Below, piece by piece: positions 47,861 through 61,000 of a stretch of 64,000 nt of DNA. Position 1 is the stretch's first letter. The number at the start of each line of letters is the position of its first letter. The position numbers were made by a program, and so were the translations under genes. This DNA is from Trichobilharzia regenti (taxonomy: Eukaryota > Platyhelminthes > Trematoda > Strigeidida > Schistosomatidae): positions 46,314,352 through 46,378,351 of the forward strand of contig OX235270.1 in the NCBI GenBank assembly GCA_944472135.2, in the 5' to 3' direction. The notes beneath the pieces are model-generated. The model was given only the letters and a program-made list of their open reading frames with translations, was not told where the DNA came from and did not search any database.

Positions 47861-49720
47861 GACCGCAGAAAATAGAACAAAATGGATGTATGTTGATGAA
47901 GCTGTATATTCCAATTGGAATCCAAGTCTGTCTGGTAGCTAGCCCCCTTATCTACCTTACAATCTCTTGCTTATTTGTTTTCAAATTTATTTTGCCAATA
48001 CTAATATTGTTCATATAAGAAGGAGATAGCTCGGAGTATACAGTAAACATCACCCATCTCGGTCAATGAATATCCATAACATTGAATGAATGGACTTCCG
48101 TATTCAATCGCAATACTTTGTTTCACTCTACCACATGTAATCTATGCTACAGAGATATGTTTAATAAAAAGTTATCTTTTTATGTTTTTTGCTTTTAACT
48201 TTCTTGCCTCGACCAGCTAACTGCTGTTTAGTTTTCACTGACTTGTTAATGTAAAACTGCACACAGTATATCAGTTTAGTTTGTTACAGCTCGGGAAGCT
48301 ATAAAAAAGAAACGTAACGAAAATATAATGGTCTAAAGTGCTCATGTTTCTTGATAAGCAGAACAGTATTTCGGCTACACTGAAAACGATAATAATTCAC
48401 AAATACGAGGTATACAGGTCTTCTTTAAGTGTGCTGATATTGAGTAACCAACCTTCTAATTAACTGAATCAGTCGACACATTTGATCAGGCCTTTTTTGT
48501 CTGTAATCGTGGAGTTGGAAAAATATTTATCCACCATCCTGAAACTTTGAATGATCACCTAACTAAACTGTTTGGTAACTGCAACTTTGGTGCTTGGAAT
48601 TGCATATCTCAACAACCTTACGAGCTATACCGGCTTGGACGAATTTTTCTTTAGCTCTTATTATGTCAGAAAGTTCGATTAGTTGGCGGTAAGCGTAAAA
48701 TAAGTTGTCATCATAGTGTGATCTGCATACATTAGGTTACGAGAGTGAGGGCAAAGTTAAGCTGCCACGTATTGAGGTGTAGCAATTGTAGAGCGTTTTC
48801 ATTAAATGGCGAGTCATGGGGTTTTTGAAAAGAATGGTTGGTGAATAGTAAGTCCTCAAAATCGCACAATCAAACCTACTCGACTGCTGTTCATAGTAAG
48901 TAATAAGACTCTTCGTACTCACGGTATTTCAAAGGTTCTCTCACCTCCAAACATGTTTTGCGCGCTCAGCATCAGCTAGTCATCCTATAAGCTCTCAGGT
49001 CATGTGAAACAAGTCCTTTTACCCGTTTGGGCGATCTGAGAATAAATATCGCATGGTGTGGACAGTCTTCTTTTAACTTTTTCTTAATTTAATCTTTGTT
49101 GCTTCTCTGTAGTACCAATAGTGTGCGCAGAATAATTCCTACATCTCTTAACTTTACGAATACTGTTGATAGCTTCTACCAGTGAAACATAATTCATACC
49201 CTTTTGAATTCACTTTGCTAACTTCACATTGGAGCTTCAAGCGTTCGAGCCGTATATAATTTCCGACGGCCAGACTTATTGACTGTAATTTTGGTTATTA
49301 TTTGTGATGCATTTCTGAGAAACACATTCAAGACCATAGTGTGGTTAGTCAATAGAACTCCACCTCGGAAACAAATTGGATTTATGAAATTCGCTTCTGG
49401 GGTATCAGGTGACCCTTTAGCTAGGTCTTCTGTACTTGCTGCTTTGTAGATAGCACTAGGTTCTGTAGCAGAGAAATCACTGATTGATCTCATCCCAATA
49501 GACAACTGATTAGAATAATTGTACTTGACTTATTATCGTACTCCATATTTATGTACTAATTGCCTGCAGTTCGAACAAAGGAGAGTATGTTCTATCAAAA
49601 ACCTTCAAGTTTGCCATAGAAAGCAAAGCGCTCAAATGTAGTCATCAGTGAGTTGTTTCAAAGCTCAAGCAGTGCCAGCCGAGCTAACGTAAAGGGTATT
49701 TTGGGGCCATATATGGAACT
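47861..49720. other. Unassigned stretch
   Basis: Short frames only; no domain or repeat recognised with confidence. Confidence 0.3.
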
Positions 49721-49729
49721 CAGAACCGA

Positions 49730-50570
49730 TTATTTATTTTTATTTGAAACCTAAACATAGTACAATATTAATACCAAGATACAACAAGGATATTAGATGG
49801 TTGGAGGCAATCGGTAGAAAGCCTTGGACCTATTTTTCGTGCTAGTTGGCACTCGTCAGCAAGGCGTATCTGCAACTTCGAAGGAACTCATGTCCCTAAT
49901 ATCACCAAACCAGTGTACACCGCGATGGCGAGCTACCTAGAGTGGTGGCCACATTACAAACCTAACTGACAGAATAGAGTCTGCACCAAAGAAAGGACTA
50001 GACACATCACACTAGTTGTTAGTGTCCAGTCAAAAAGAATACAAAATATTAGATGTATAAGAATAAAATAACTGAGTTTAGCACCAATTACTTCATGTTA
50101 CTTTTGGAAAAGGAAAATTGCAGCGTGTTCGTTACTGATATTGGTTCCCAGCCACGTCTGGTCACATCTTGAGCCACTTATCCGGATAATCTCTCGGATA
50201 CCACAGAGGGAGTTGTGTCGCACGAGTAGATGCTAATCCAGCACAACTATCTTTCACTCAACGGTTCCAAAAAGTAGGCTGATCACCCCACCGTTTTTTT
50301 CTACCCAGAACTACCAAATGAAAGGCATATAGGCAGCATCCATAGTATATTTCCTAGCGACCGAAGTCGGTGTCTGAAGATATTACCACTCATTAAATGA
50401 CCTTAGAAGTCGCTTTATTTTGATGTCACCAGATGCAAACGATTTTCCAAGGGCAATGATGGTTGAACAAGCATGGTCTCCTTACTGTGATTTGAGTCTC
50501 CAGGTTTCACAGATGTAGGATAGGAGTGCACACACTGAAGCGCCATAAAGCCGAACTGACAACCCTATAA
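49730..50570 (-). pseudogene. RTE-like LINE remnant
   Basis: In minus sense 50570-50480 reads LYGASVCALLSYICETWRLK, the typical LYG...L.Y.CETW segment near the C-terminus of RTE-type ORFs. The lower part is degraded. Confidence 0.5.
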
Positions 50571-50829
50571 GTAGTCTAGGTTAACATGTGTATCACCGGT
50601 TTTCTCTGTATAGTTAACACTTTTATCTATCCTGCCTTCTGCAACACTCGCATAACTACTTAGACATATTTAATAGTTCGCGTGCAACAGCCAGTACAGA
50701 TGCCAGCTTCTGTATTCTTGTGACAGTATATTGCTGTCAGATGGAGCAAACCATATGCCATATTTACATATTCTAATCACTAACGGAGCGAGATTTTGAT
50801 AGACCGTATGATGATTGTTTTTTATATGC

Positions 50830-51400
50830 CAACTTACTCCATCTCTGGCGTAGACGCGATATCCCGCTATTGACCAAAAAGCGTGTATACTGCTTAGCAG
50901 TTCGCTGCGTCCTCCTTTATGGTTGTGAGACCTGGCCATTAAAAGTGGAAGACATGAAAAGGCCAGCTAGCTGTCTGTGGTAATAGGTGCCTGCGTTCTA
51001 TCTCCCGTGTGAAGTGGTATAAAGCATAAGGTGAGCAATATTGAGGTTAGGCATCGGCTGAGTGCTAGGTAAGGAGGGGAAATCAACAGATGACGTTGTG
51101 ACGCTAAACTGATTGAGATGGTTAAAACATATGTCACTCATGCCTAGCCACCGCCTCCCTCGACGAGCAGTGTTAGTTGACTCAGGATGGATCAGGTTGG
51201 AAAACAGCTACTAGTTGTCAAACCAAAACTTGGCATCAGTCAATGAAATTCACAACAGTTTAAGCCACGTAAGGAGATGTAAACCGCTCTCTGGTTGGGG
51301 TTCTCACTATGGTAAGAACCCATAACGGCTAAAGACAATTGGAGATATGGCTCAGTATCGTTTCGATGGCGCGGTTGCACCCACTCCTTGTGCTTTATTA
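50830..51400 (+). pseudogene. RTE-like LINE 3' remnant
   Basis: Encodes KRVYCLAVRCVLLYGCETWP and later the HQSMKF and WGSH-type end matching 28577-28909. Multiple stops. Confidence 0.65.
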
Positions 51401-52266
51401 TATCTAATAAAATTCCATTTTCTTCCATATGACTACGGGTCGCATCCTATTGAACCGAGTATATCTATTACAGCTGTCTCTAGAATGCCATCGATGGGAC
51501 AGTAACAGAGACGTGGTGAGACTGACAAACCTTGTCTAACAGCACGGTTAGTTGATTAGAGCGATGACAGGTGGTTGTATGCCTTCACCCTACCTCAGTT
51601 GTGTTTCTGTAGGGTTTTCAGGACACTGATAAATGCCTCATGAATACCTCTCTCCAAAAATTTTATTCTGAAGAACAGTACTGATAAACGAATCGAAGCC
51701 AGGGTTGTGACGGGGTTATGACAAGTTAGGATGGGTGAGCACGTGCTCAATGAATCCGCGAACTGAACGGAATCCAGCACACTATTCGGATCTATTTCTC
51801 ATAAGTCTTAAGAACCCAAACAGTGTCCTAGAGAAAACAGGTAACAAATTATTACCTATATCATTGTTATGTGCATTATATAGGTGATTGTAAAGATAGC
51901 CATAACAACGCCATCATCCTATGTATACGCAAAATACACTTCCCTCCATAACAGGTGATGTGATTACACATACAACGATGAAAATTTCCTTGATTTAATA
52001 AACAGAACAGTCAAGTACCACACAAAAACACAGCCAATATGAAGAGTTCAGGATATAATGATTCGGTAGAGAAAAATCTTAAAGCAATCTCATCCGAACA
52101 AAAATAAAAATCAACAAACAAGAAGAAAAACACGATTCCCTCAAATCACGACGAAAACAAAGGACGTGAGAAGGTGGAAATAAAATATGAATGAATATGT
52201 CGAGATATAAAGAACACACGAGAACAGTACGAAAAAATGAAAAACAACACATATAACACAAAACAG
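51401..52266. other. Left flank of the satellite
   Basis: No gene recognised. The last 230 bases are A-rich. Confidence 0.35.
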
Positions 52267-53670
52267 AATAATTGGTCAATGGCTAAAAAAATTCAGAGTG
52301 CAGGGGCTCACAGATTTATAAACCTCATTCAACAGCTATATGATGATTGTACATGGCGAGTAGCTGACAAGGGAAAGCTGACTGAGGCAGCATTTGAAGT
52401 GAAGACAGGAGTGAGACAAGCCTGCTCACTATCACCACCGATGATGTTGCTTGTTGTAGTGGACTGCACCATTCGACAAACCGTGGGCAGTGAGAAGACG
52501 GGAATACGTTGGACTGACGAAAAGCCACTAGGAGATATGCATTTCGAAGATGATTTATGTCCGGTGTCACACGAAATGGAGGAATCACAAGCGAAAACCA
52601 ACAAGTTGGAAGAAGGTGCAGCGAAGACAGGACTTCAAGTGGACATAGACGAAACAGAGGTGATGACGATACCCGACCAACAACAAACAGCAATCACCAT
52701 CACTGGGAGGAATCTAAAGGAAGAAGAGACGAGATAACGAATGGCTGAATACATACACCTGGAAGCTGATAGAGGAGAGAAGGACGGTGAAGCAGAAGGT
52801 GAACGAGTGCAGAGATGAACAAGAAAAGGAGAGAGTGAGTACAACCTGCAGGACGGTGAATGAAGGAGTGAAGGAGAGTGCTAGGAGCTACAAAAGACAC
52901 TTATGACACACTGGAAGCTGAATGAAGCCGAACAGACCGCATGTCAGAGACACTTCACAACACCTTATCAAATAACCAGGTCGCTATCCAGGAAGAAGAG
53001 ATCAACACAGATGGAAGCAATGAAAGATAATGAAGGGAAGCTAAATACGAGAGAGGAGAGACAAAGGGAATACTGGGCTGATCACTTCAAATGACTCGTC
53101 GAGAAATACCACCAACAGTCACAGAACTGTCAGTGAACACCAGTCCTCAGTCAAAAGCAGGAGTCTTGAACGCCATAAAGTTACTAAAAGCCAGTTGAGA
53201 AGCAGCAGGACCAGATGCAGTCTGCCTAGGAGCAGTGAAAACCGACTCACCGACTTCAGTGGATATGCTGACAACACTATTGCAGAAGGTTTCGGAGGAA
53301 GGAGGGAATGAAGGAAGGAAAGCCATCCACCGATTGGAAGAAGGACTGGCTAGCTTGTCGAACTCCCGAAGAAGGACAACATAAGCATTTGTGCAAGAAC
53401 TGGTGGGGAATCATCCTCCTGTCCACTCCGAGAAAAGTATTAAGCCGCATCATCTTGGAGAGAATAAAAGATTCTCTGCGTCGAAGACTCTGACCAGAAC
53501 AAGTTGGATTGACGAAGGAGGAGAAGGGGAAGGAGAATAATGACGATGATAATAACAAGAAGCCATTCGCCGACCAATTTGTATCACTACACATCATCAT
53601 CGAACAGAGTCTAGAGTGGAAGTCAACACCACCTTCAACTCCACTTCATCGACCATGAAATAATTCGTCA

Positions 53671-54129
53671 ATGGCTTCAAATCTACAGAGTGCAGGGGCT
53701 CACAGATTTATAAACCTCATTCAACAGCTATATGATGATTGTACATGGCGAGTAGCTGACAAGGGAAAGCTGACTGAGGCAGCATTTGAAGTGAAGACAG
53801 GAGTGAGACAAGCCTGCTCACTATCACCACCGATGATGTTGCTTGTTGTAGTGGACTGCACCATTCGACAAACCGTGGGCAGTGAGAAGACGGGAATACG
53901 TTGGACTGACGAAAAGCCACTAGGAGATATGCATTTCGAAGATGATTTATGTCCGGTGTCACACGAAATGGAGGAATCACAAGCGAAAACCAACAAGTTG
54001 GAAGAAGGTGCAGCGAAGACAGGACTTCAAGTGGACATAGACGAAACAGAGGTGATGACGATACCCGACCAACAACAAACAGCAATCACCATCACTGGGA
54101 GGAATCTAAAGGAAGAAGAGACGAGATAA
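53671..54129 (+). pseudogene. Array unit RT fragment (copy 2, representative)
   Basis: 152 codons present in every complete unit: INLIQQLYDDCTWRV, VKTGVRQACSLSP (block B, RQAC where RQGC is usual), MHFEDDLCPVSHE (catalytic DD with FEDD in place of FADD) and TGRNLKEEETR. Block A just upstream is deleted (FID runs straight into HEIIRQW in another frame). No complete RT can be made. Confidence 0.85.
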
Positions 54130-54294
54130 CGAATGGCTGAATACATACACCTGGAAGCTGATAGAGGAGAGAAGGACGGTGAAGCAGAAGGTGAACGAGT
54201 GCAGAGATGAACAAGAAAAGGAGAGAGTGAGTACAACCTGCAGGACGGTGAATGAAGGAGTGAAGGAGAGTGCTAGGAGCTACAAAAGACACTT

Positions 54295-55062
54295 ATGACA
54301 CACTGGAAGCTGAATGAAGCCGAACAGACCGCATGTCAGAGACACTTCACAACACCTTATCAAATAACCAGGTCGCTATCCAGGAAGAAGAGATCAACAC
54401 AGATGGAAGCAATGAAAGATAATGAAGGGAAGCTAAATACGAGAGAGGAGAGACAAAGGGAATACTGGGCTGATCACTTCAAATGACTCGTCGAGAAATA
54501 CCACCAACAGTCACAGAACTGTCAGTGAACACCAGTCCTCAGTCAAAAGCAGGAGTCTTGAACGCCATAAAGTTACTAAAAGCCAGTTGAGAAGCAGCAG
54601 GACCAGATGCAGTCTGCCTAGGAGCAGTGAAAACCGACTCACCGACTTCAGTGGATATGCTGACAACACTATTGCAGAAGGTTTCGGAGGAAGGAGGGAA
54701 TGAAGGAAGGAAAGCCATCCACCGATTGGAAGAAGGACTGGCTAGCTTGTCGAACTCCCGAAGAAGGACAACATAAGCATTTGTGCAAGAACTGGTGGGG
54801 AATCATCCTCCTGTCCACTCCGAGAAAAGTATTAAGCCGCATCATCTTGGAGAGAATAAAAGATTCTCTGCGTCGAAGACTCTGACCAGAACAAGTTGGA
54901 TTGACGAAGGAGGAGAAGGGGAAGGAGAATAATGACGATGATAATAACAAGAAGCCATTCGCCGACCAATTTGTATCACTACACATCATCATCGAACAGA
55001 GTCTAGAGTGGAAGTCAACACCACCTTCAACTCCACTTCATCGACCATGAAATAATTCGTCA
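54295..55062 (+). pseudogene. Array unit pre-RT linker and RT fingers (copy 2, representative)
   Basis: In shifting frames: REERQREYWADHFK, then AIKLLKA and AAGPDAVCLGAVKTD, then KNWWGIILLSTPRKVLSRII and LERIKDSLRRRL. These match the region ahead of and into the RT in RTE-type LINEs. At least two frame changes interrupt it. Confidence 0.75.
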
Positions 55063-58000
55063 ATGGCTTCAAATCTACAGAGTGCAGGGGCTCACAGATT
55101 TATAAACCTCATTCAACAGCTATATGATGATTGTACATGGCGAGTAGCTGACAAGGGAAAGCTGACTGAGGCAGCATTTGAAGTGAAGACAGGAGTGAGA
55201 CAAGCCTGCTCACTATCACCACCGATGATGTTGCTTGTTGTAGTGGACTGCACCATTCGACAAACCGTGGGCAGTGAGAAGACGGGAATACGTTGGACTG
55301 ACGAAAAGCCACTAGGAGATATGCATTTCGAAGATGATTTATGTCCGGTGTCACACGAAATGGAGGAATCACAAGCGAAAACCAACAAGTTGGAAGAAGG
55401 TGCAGCGAAGACAGGACTTCAAGTGGACATAGACGAAACAGAGGTGATGACGATACCCGACCAACAACAAACAGCAATCACCATCACTGGGAGGAATCTA
55501 AAGGAAGAAGAGACGAGATAACGAATGGCTGAATACATACACCTGGAAGCTGATAGAGGAGAGAAGGACGGTGAAGCAGAAGGTGAACGAGTGCAGAGAT
55601 GAACAAGAAAAGGAGAGAGTGAGTACAACCTGCAGGACGGTGAATGAAGGAGTGAAGGAGAGTGCTAGGAGCTACAAAAGACACTTATGACACACTGGAA
55701 GCTGAATGAAGCCGAACAGACCGCATGTCAGAGACACTTCACAACACCTTATCAAATAACCAGGTCGCTATCCAGGAAGAAGAGATCAACACAGATGGAA
55801 GCAATGAAAGATAATGAAGGGAAGCTAAATACGAGAGAGGAGAGACAAAGGGAATACTGGGCTGATCACTTCAAATGACTCGTCGAGAAATACCACCAAC
55901 AGTCACAGAACTGTCAGCGAACACCAGTCCTCAGTCAAAAGCAGGAGTCTTGAACGCCATAAAGTTACTAAAAGCCAGTTGAGAAGCAGCAGGACCAGAT
56001 GCAGTCTGCCTAGGAGCAGTGAAAACCGACTCACCGACTTCAGTGGATATGCTGACAACACTATTGCAGAAGGTTTCGGAGGAAGGAGGGAATGAAGGAA
56101 GGAAAGCCATCCACCGATTGGAAGAAGGACTGGCTAGCTTGTCGAACTCCCGAAGAAGGACAACATAAGCATTTGTGCAAGAACTGGTGGGGAATCATCC
56201 TCCTGTCCACTCCGAGAAAAGTATTAAGCCGCATCATCTTGGAGAGAATAAAAGATTCTCTGCGTCGAAGACTCTGACCAGAACAAGTTGGATTGACGAA
56301 GGAGGAGAAGGGGAAGGAGAATAATGACGATGATAATAACAAGAAGCCATTCGCCGACCAATTTGTATCACTACACATCATCATCGAACAGAGTCTAGAG
56401 TGGAAGTCAACACCACCTTCAACTCCACTTCATCGACCATGAAATAATTCGTCAATGGCTTCAAATCTACAGAGTGCAGGGGCTCACAGATTTATAAACC
56501 TCATTCAACAGCTATATGATGATTGTACATGGCGAGTAGCTGACAAGGGAAAGCTGACTGAGGCAGCATTTGAAGTGAAGACAGGAGTGAGACAAGCCTG
56601 CTCACTATCACCACCGATGATGTTGCTTGTTGTAGTGGACTGCACCATTCGACAAACCGTGGGCAGTGAGAAGACGGGAATACGTTGGACTGACGAAAAG
56701 CCACTAGGAGATATGCATTTCGAAGATGATTTATGTCCGGTGTCACACGAAATGGAGGAATCACAAGCGAAAACCAACAAGTTGGAAGAAGGTGCAGCGA
56801 AGACAGGACTTCAAGTGGACATAGACGAAACAGAGGTGATGACGATACCCGACCAACAACAAACAGCAATCACCATCACTGGGAGGAATCTAAAGGAAGA
56901 AGAGACGAGATAACGAATGGCTGAATACATACACCTGGAAGCTGATAGAGGAGAGAAGGACGGTGAAGCAGAAGGTGAACGAGTGCAGAGATGAACAAGA
57001 AAAGGAGAGAGTGAGTACAACCTGCAGGACGGTGAATGAAGGAGTGAAGGAGAGTGCTAGGAGCTACAAAAGACACTTATGACACACTGGAAGCTGAATG
57101 AAGCCGAACAGACCGCATGTCAGAGACACTTCACAACACCTTATCAAATAACCAGGTCGCTATCCAGGAAGAAGAGATCAACACAGATGGAAGCAATGAA
57201 AGATAATGAAGGGAAGCTAAATACGAGAGAGGAGAGACAAAGGGAATACTGGGCTGATCACTTCAAATGACTCGTCGAGAAATACCACCAACAGTCACAG
57301 AACTGTCAGCGAACACCAGTCCTCAGTCAAAAGCAGGAGTCTTGAACGCCATAAAGTTACTAAAAGCCAGTTGAGAAGCAGCAGGACCAGATGCAGTCTG
57401 CCTAGGAGCAGTGAAAACCGACTCACCGACTTCAGTGGATATGCTGACAACACTATTGCAGAAGGTTTCGGAGGAAGGAGGGAATGAAGGAAGGAAAGCC
57501 ATCCACCGATTGGAAGAAGGACTGGCTAGCTTGTCGAACTCCCGAAGAAGGACAACATAAGCATTTGTGCAAGAACTGGTGGGGAATCATCCTCCTGTCC
57601 ACTCCGAGAAAAGTATTAAGCCGCATCATCTTGGAGAGAATAAAAGATTCTCTGCGTCGAAGACTCTGACCAGAACAAGTTGGATTGACGAAGGAGGAGA
57701 AGGGGAAGGAGAATAATGACGATGATAATAACAAGAAGCCATTCGCCGACCAATTTGTATCACTACACATCATCATCGAACAGAGTCTAGAGTGGAAGTC
57801 AACACCACCTTCAACTCCACTTCATCGACCATGAAATAATTCGTCAATGGCTTCAAATCTACAGAGTGCAGGGGCTCACAGATTTATAAACCTCATTCAA
57901 CAGCTATATGATGATTGTACATGGCGAGTAGCTGACAAGGGAAAGCTGACTGAGGCAGCATTTGAAGTGAAGACAGGAGTGAGACAAGCCTGCTCACTAT

Positions 58001-61000
58001 CACCACCGATGATGTTGCTTGTTGTAGTGGACTGCACCATTCGACAAACCGTGGGCAGTGAGAAGACGGGAATACGTTGGACTGACGAAAAGCCACTAGG
58101 AGATATGCATTTCGAAGATGATTTATGTCCGGTGTCACACGAAATGGAGGAATCACAAGCGAAAACCAACAAGTTGGAAGAAGGTGCAGCGAAGACAGGA
58201 CTTCAAGTGGACATAGACGAAACAGAGGTGATGACGATACCCGACCAACAACAAACAGCAATCACCATCACTGGGAGGAATCTAAAGGAAGAAGAGACGA
58301 GATAACGAATGGCTGAATACATACACCTGGAAGCTGATAGAGGAGAGAAGGACGGTGAAGCAGAAGGTGAACGAGTGCAGAGATGAACAAGAAAAGGAGA
58401 GAGTGAGTACAACCTGCAGGACGGTGAATGAAGGAGTGAAGGAGAGTGCTAGGAGCTACAAAAGACACTTATGACACACTGGAAGCTGAATGAAGCCGAA
58501 CAGACCGCATGTCAGAGACACTTCACAACACCTTATCAAATAACCAGGTCGCTATCCAGGAAGAAGAGATCAACACAGATGGAAGCAATGAAAGATAATG
58601 AAGGGAAGCTAAATACGAGAGAGGAGAGACAAAGGGAATACTGGGCTGATCACTTCAAATGACTCGTCGAGAAATACCACCAACAGTCACAGAACTGTCA
58701 GCGAACACCAGTCCTCAGTCAAAAGCAGGAGTCTTGAACGCCATAAAGTTACTAAAAGCCAGTTGAGAAGCAGCAGGACCAGATGCAGTCTGCCTAGGAG
58801 CAGTGAAAACCGACTCACCGACTTCAGTGGATATGCTGACAACACTATTGCAGAAGGTTTCGGAGGAAGGAGGGAATGAAGGAAGGAAAGCCATCCACCG
58901 ATTGGAAGAAGGACTGGCTAGCTTGTCGAACTCCCGAAGAAGGACAACATAAGCATTTGTGCAAGAACTGGTGGGGAATCATCCTCCTGTCCACTCCGAG
59001 AAAAGTATTAAGCCGCATCATCTTGGAGAGAATAAAAGATTCTCTGCGTCGAAGACTCTGACCAGAACAAGTTGGATTGACGAAGGAGGAGAAGGGGAAG
59101 GAGAATAATGACGATGATAATAACAAGAAGCCATTCGCCGACCAATTTGTATCACTACACATCATCATCGAACAGAGTCTAGAGTGGAAGTCAACACCAC
59201 CTTCAACTCCACTTCATCGACCATGAAATAATTCGTCAATGGCTTCAAAACTACAGAGTGCAGGGGCTCACAGATTTATAAACCTCATTCAACAGCTATA
59301 TGATGATTGTACATGGCGAGTAGCTGACAAGGGAAAGCTGACTGAGGCAGCATTTGAAGTGAAGACAGGAGTGAGACAAGCCTGCTCACTATCACCACCG
59401 ATGATGATGCTTGTTGTAGTGGACTGCACCATTCGACAAACCGTGGGCAGTGAGAAGACGGGAATACGTTGGACTGACGAAAAGCCACTAGGAGATATGC
59501 ATTTCGAAGATGATTTATGTCCGGTGTCACACGAAATGGAGGAATCACAAGCGAAAACCAACAAGTTGGAAGAAGGTGCAGCGAAGACAGGACTTCAAGT
59601 GGACATAGACGAAACAGAGGTGATGACGATACCCGACCAACAACAAACAGCAATCACCATCACTGGGAGGAATCTAAAGGAAGAAGAGACGAGATAACGA
59701 ATGGCTGAATACATACACCTGGAAGCTGATAGAGGAGAGAAGGACGGTGAAGCAGAAGGTGAACGAGTGCAGAGATGAACAAGAAAAGGAGAGAGTGAGT
59801 ACAACCTGCAGGACGGTGAATGAAGGAGTGAAGGAGAGTGCTAGGAGCTACAAAAGACACTTATGACACACTGGAAGCTGAATGAAGCCGAACAGACCGC
59901 ATGTCAGAGACACTTCACAACACCTTATCGAATAACCAGGTCGCTATCCAGGAAGAAGAGATCAACACAGATGGAAGCAATGAAAGACAATGAAGGGAAG
60001 CTAAATACGAGAGAGGAGAGACAAAGGGAATACTGGGCTGATCACTTCAAATGACTCGTCGAGAAATACCACCAACAGTCACAGAACTGTCAGTGAACAC
60101 CAGTCCTCAGTCAAAAGCAGGAGTCTTGAACGCCATAAAGTTACTAAAAGCCAGTTGAGAAGCAGCAGGACCAGATGCAGTCTGCCTAGGAGCAGTGAAA
60201 ACCGACTCACCGACTTCAGTGGATATGCTGACAACACTATTGCAGAAGGTTTCGGAGGAAGGAGGGAATGAAGGAAGGAAAGCCATCCACCGATTGGAAG
60301 AAGGACTGGCTAGCTTGTCGAACTCCCGAAGAAGGACAACATAAGCATTTGTGCAAGAACTGGTGGGGAATCATCCTCCTGTCCACTCCGAGAAAAGTAT
60401 TAAGCCGCATCATCTTGGAGAGAATAAAAGATTCTCTGCGTCGAAGACTCTGACCAGAACAAGTTGGATTGACGAAGGAGGAGAAGGGGAAGGAGAATAA
60501 TGACGATGATAATAACAAGAAGCCATTCGCCGACCAATTTGTATCACTACACATCATCATCGAACAGAGTCTAGAGTGGAAGTCAACACCACCTTCAACT
60601 CCACTTCATCGACCATGAAATAATTCGTCAATGGCTTCAAAACTACAGAGTGCAGGGGCTCACAGATTTATAAACCTCATTCAACAGCTATATGATGATT
60701 GTACATGGCGAGTAGCTGACAAGGGAAAGCTGACTGAGGCAGCATTTGAAGTGAAGACAGGAGTGAGACAAGCCTGCTCACTATCACCACCGATGATGAT
60801 GCTTGTTGTAGTGGACTGCACCATTCGACAAACCGTGGGCAGTGAGAAGACGGGAATACGTTGGACTGACGAAAAGCCACTAGGAGATATGCATTTCGAA
60901 GATGATTTATGTCCGGTGTCACACGAAATGGAGGAATCACAAGCGAAAACCAACAAGTTGGAAGAAGGTGCAGCGAAGACAGGACTTCAAGTGGACATAG

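Noticed and set aside
49224..49505. 93-codon minus-strand frame
   Set aside because: Protein-like in part but no family recognised and no supporting neighbours.
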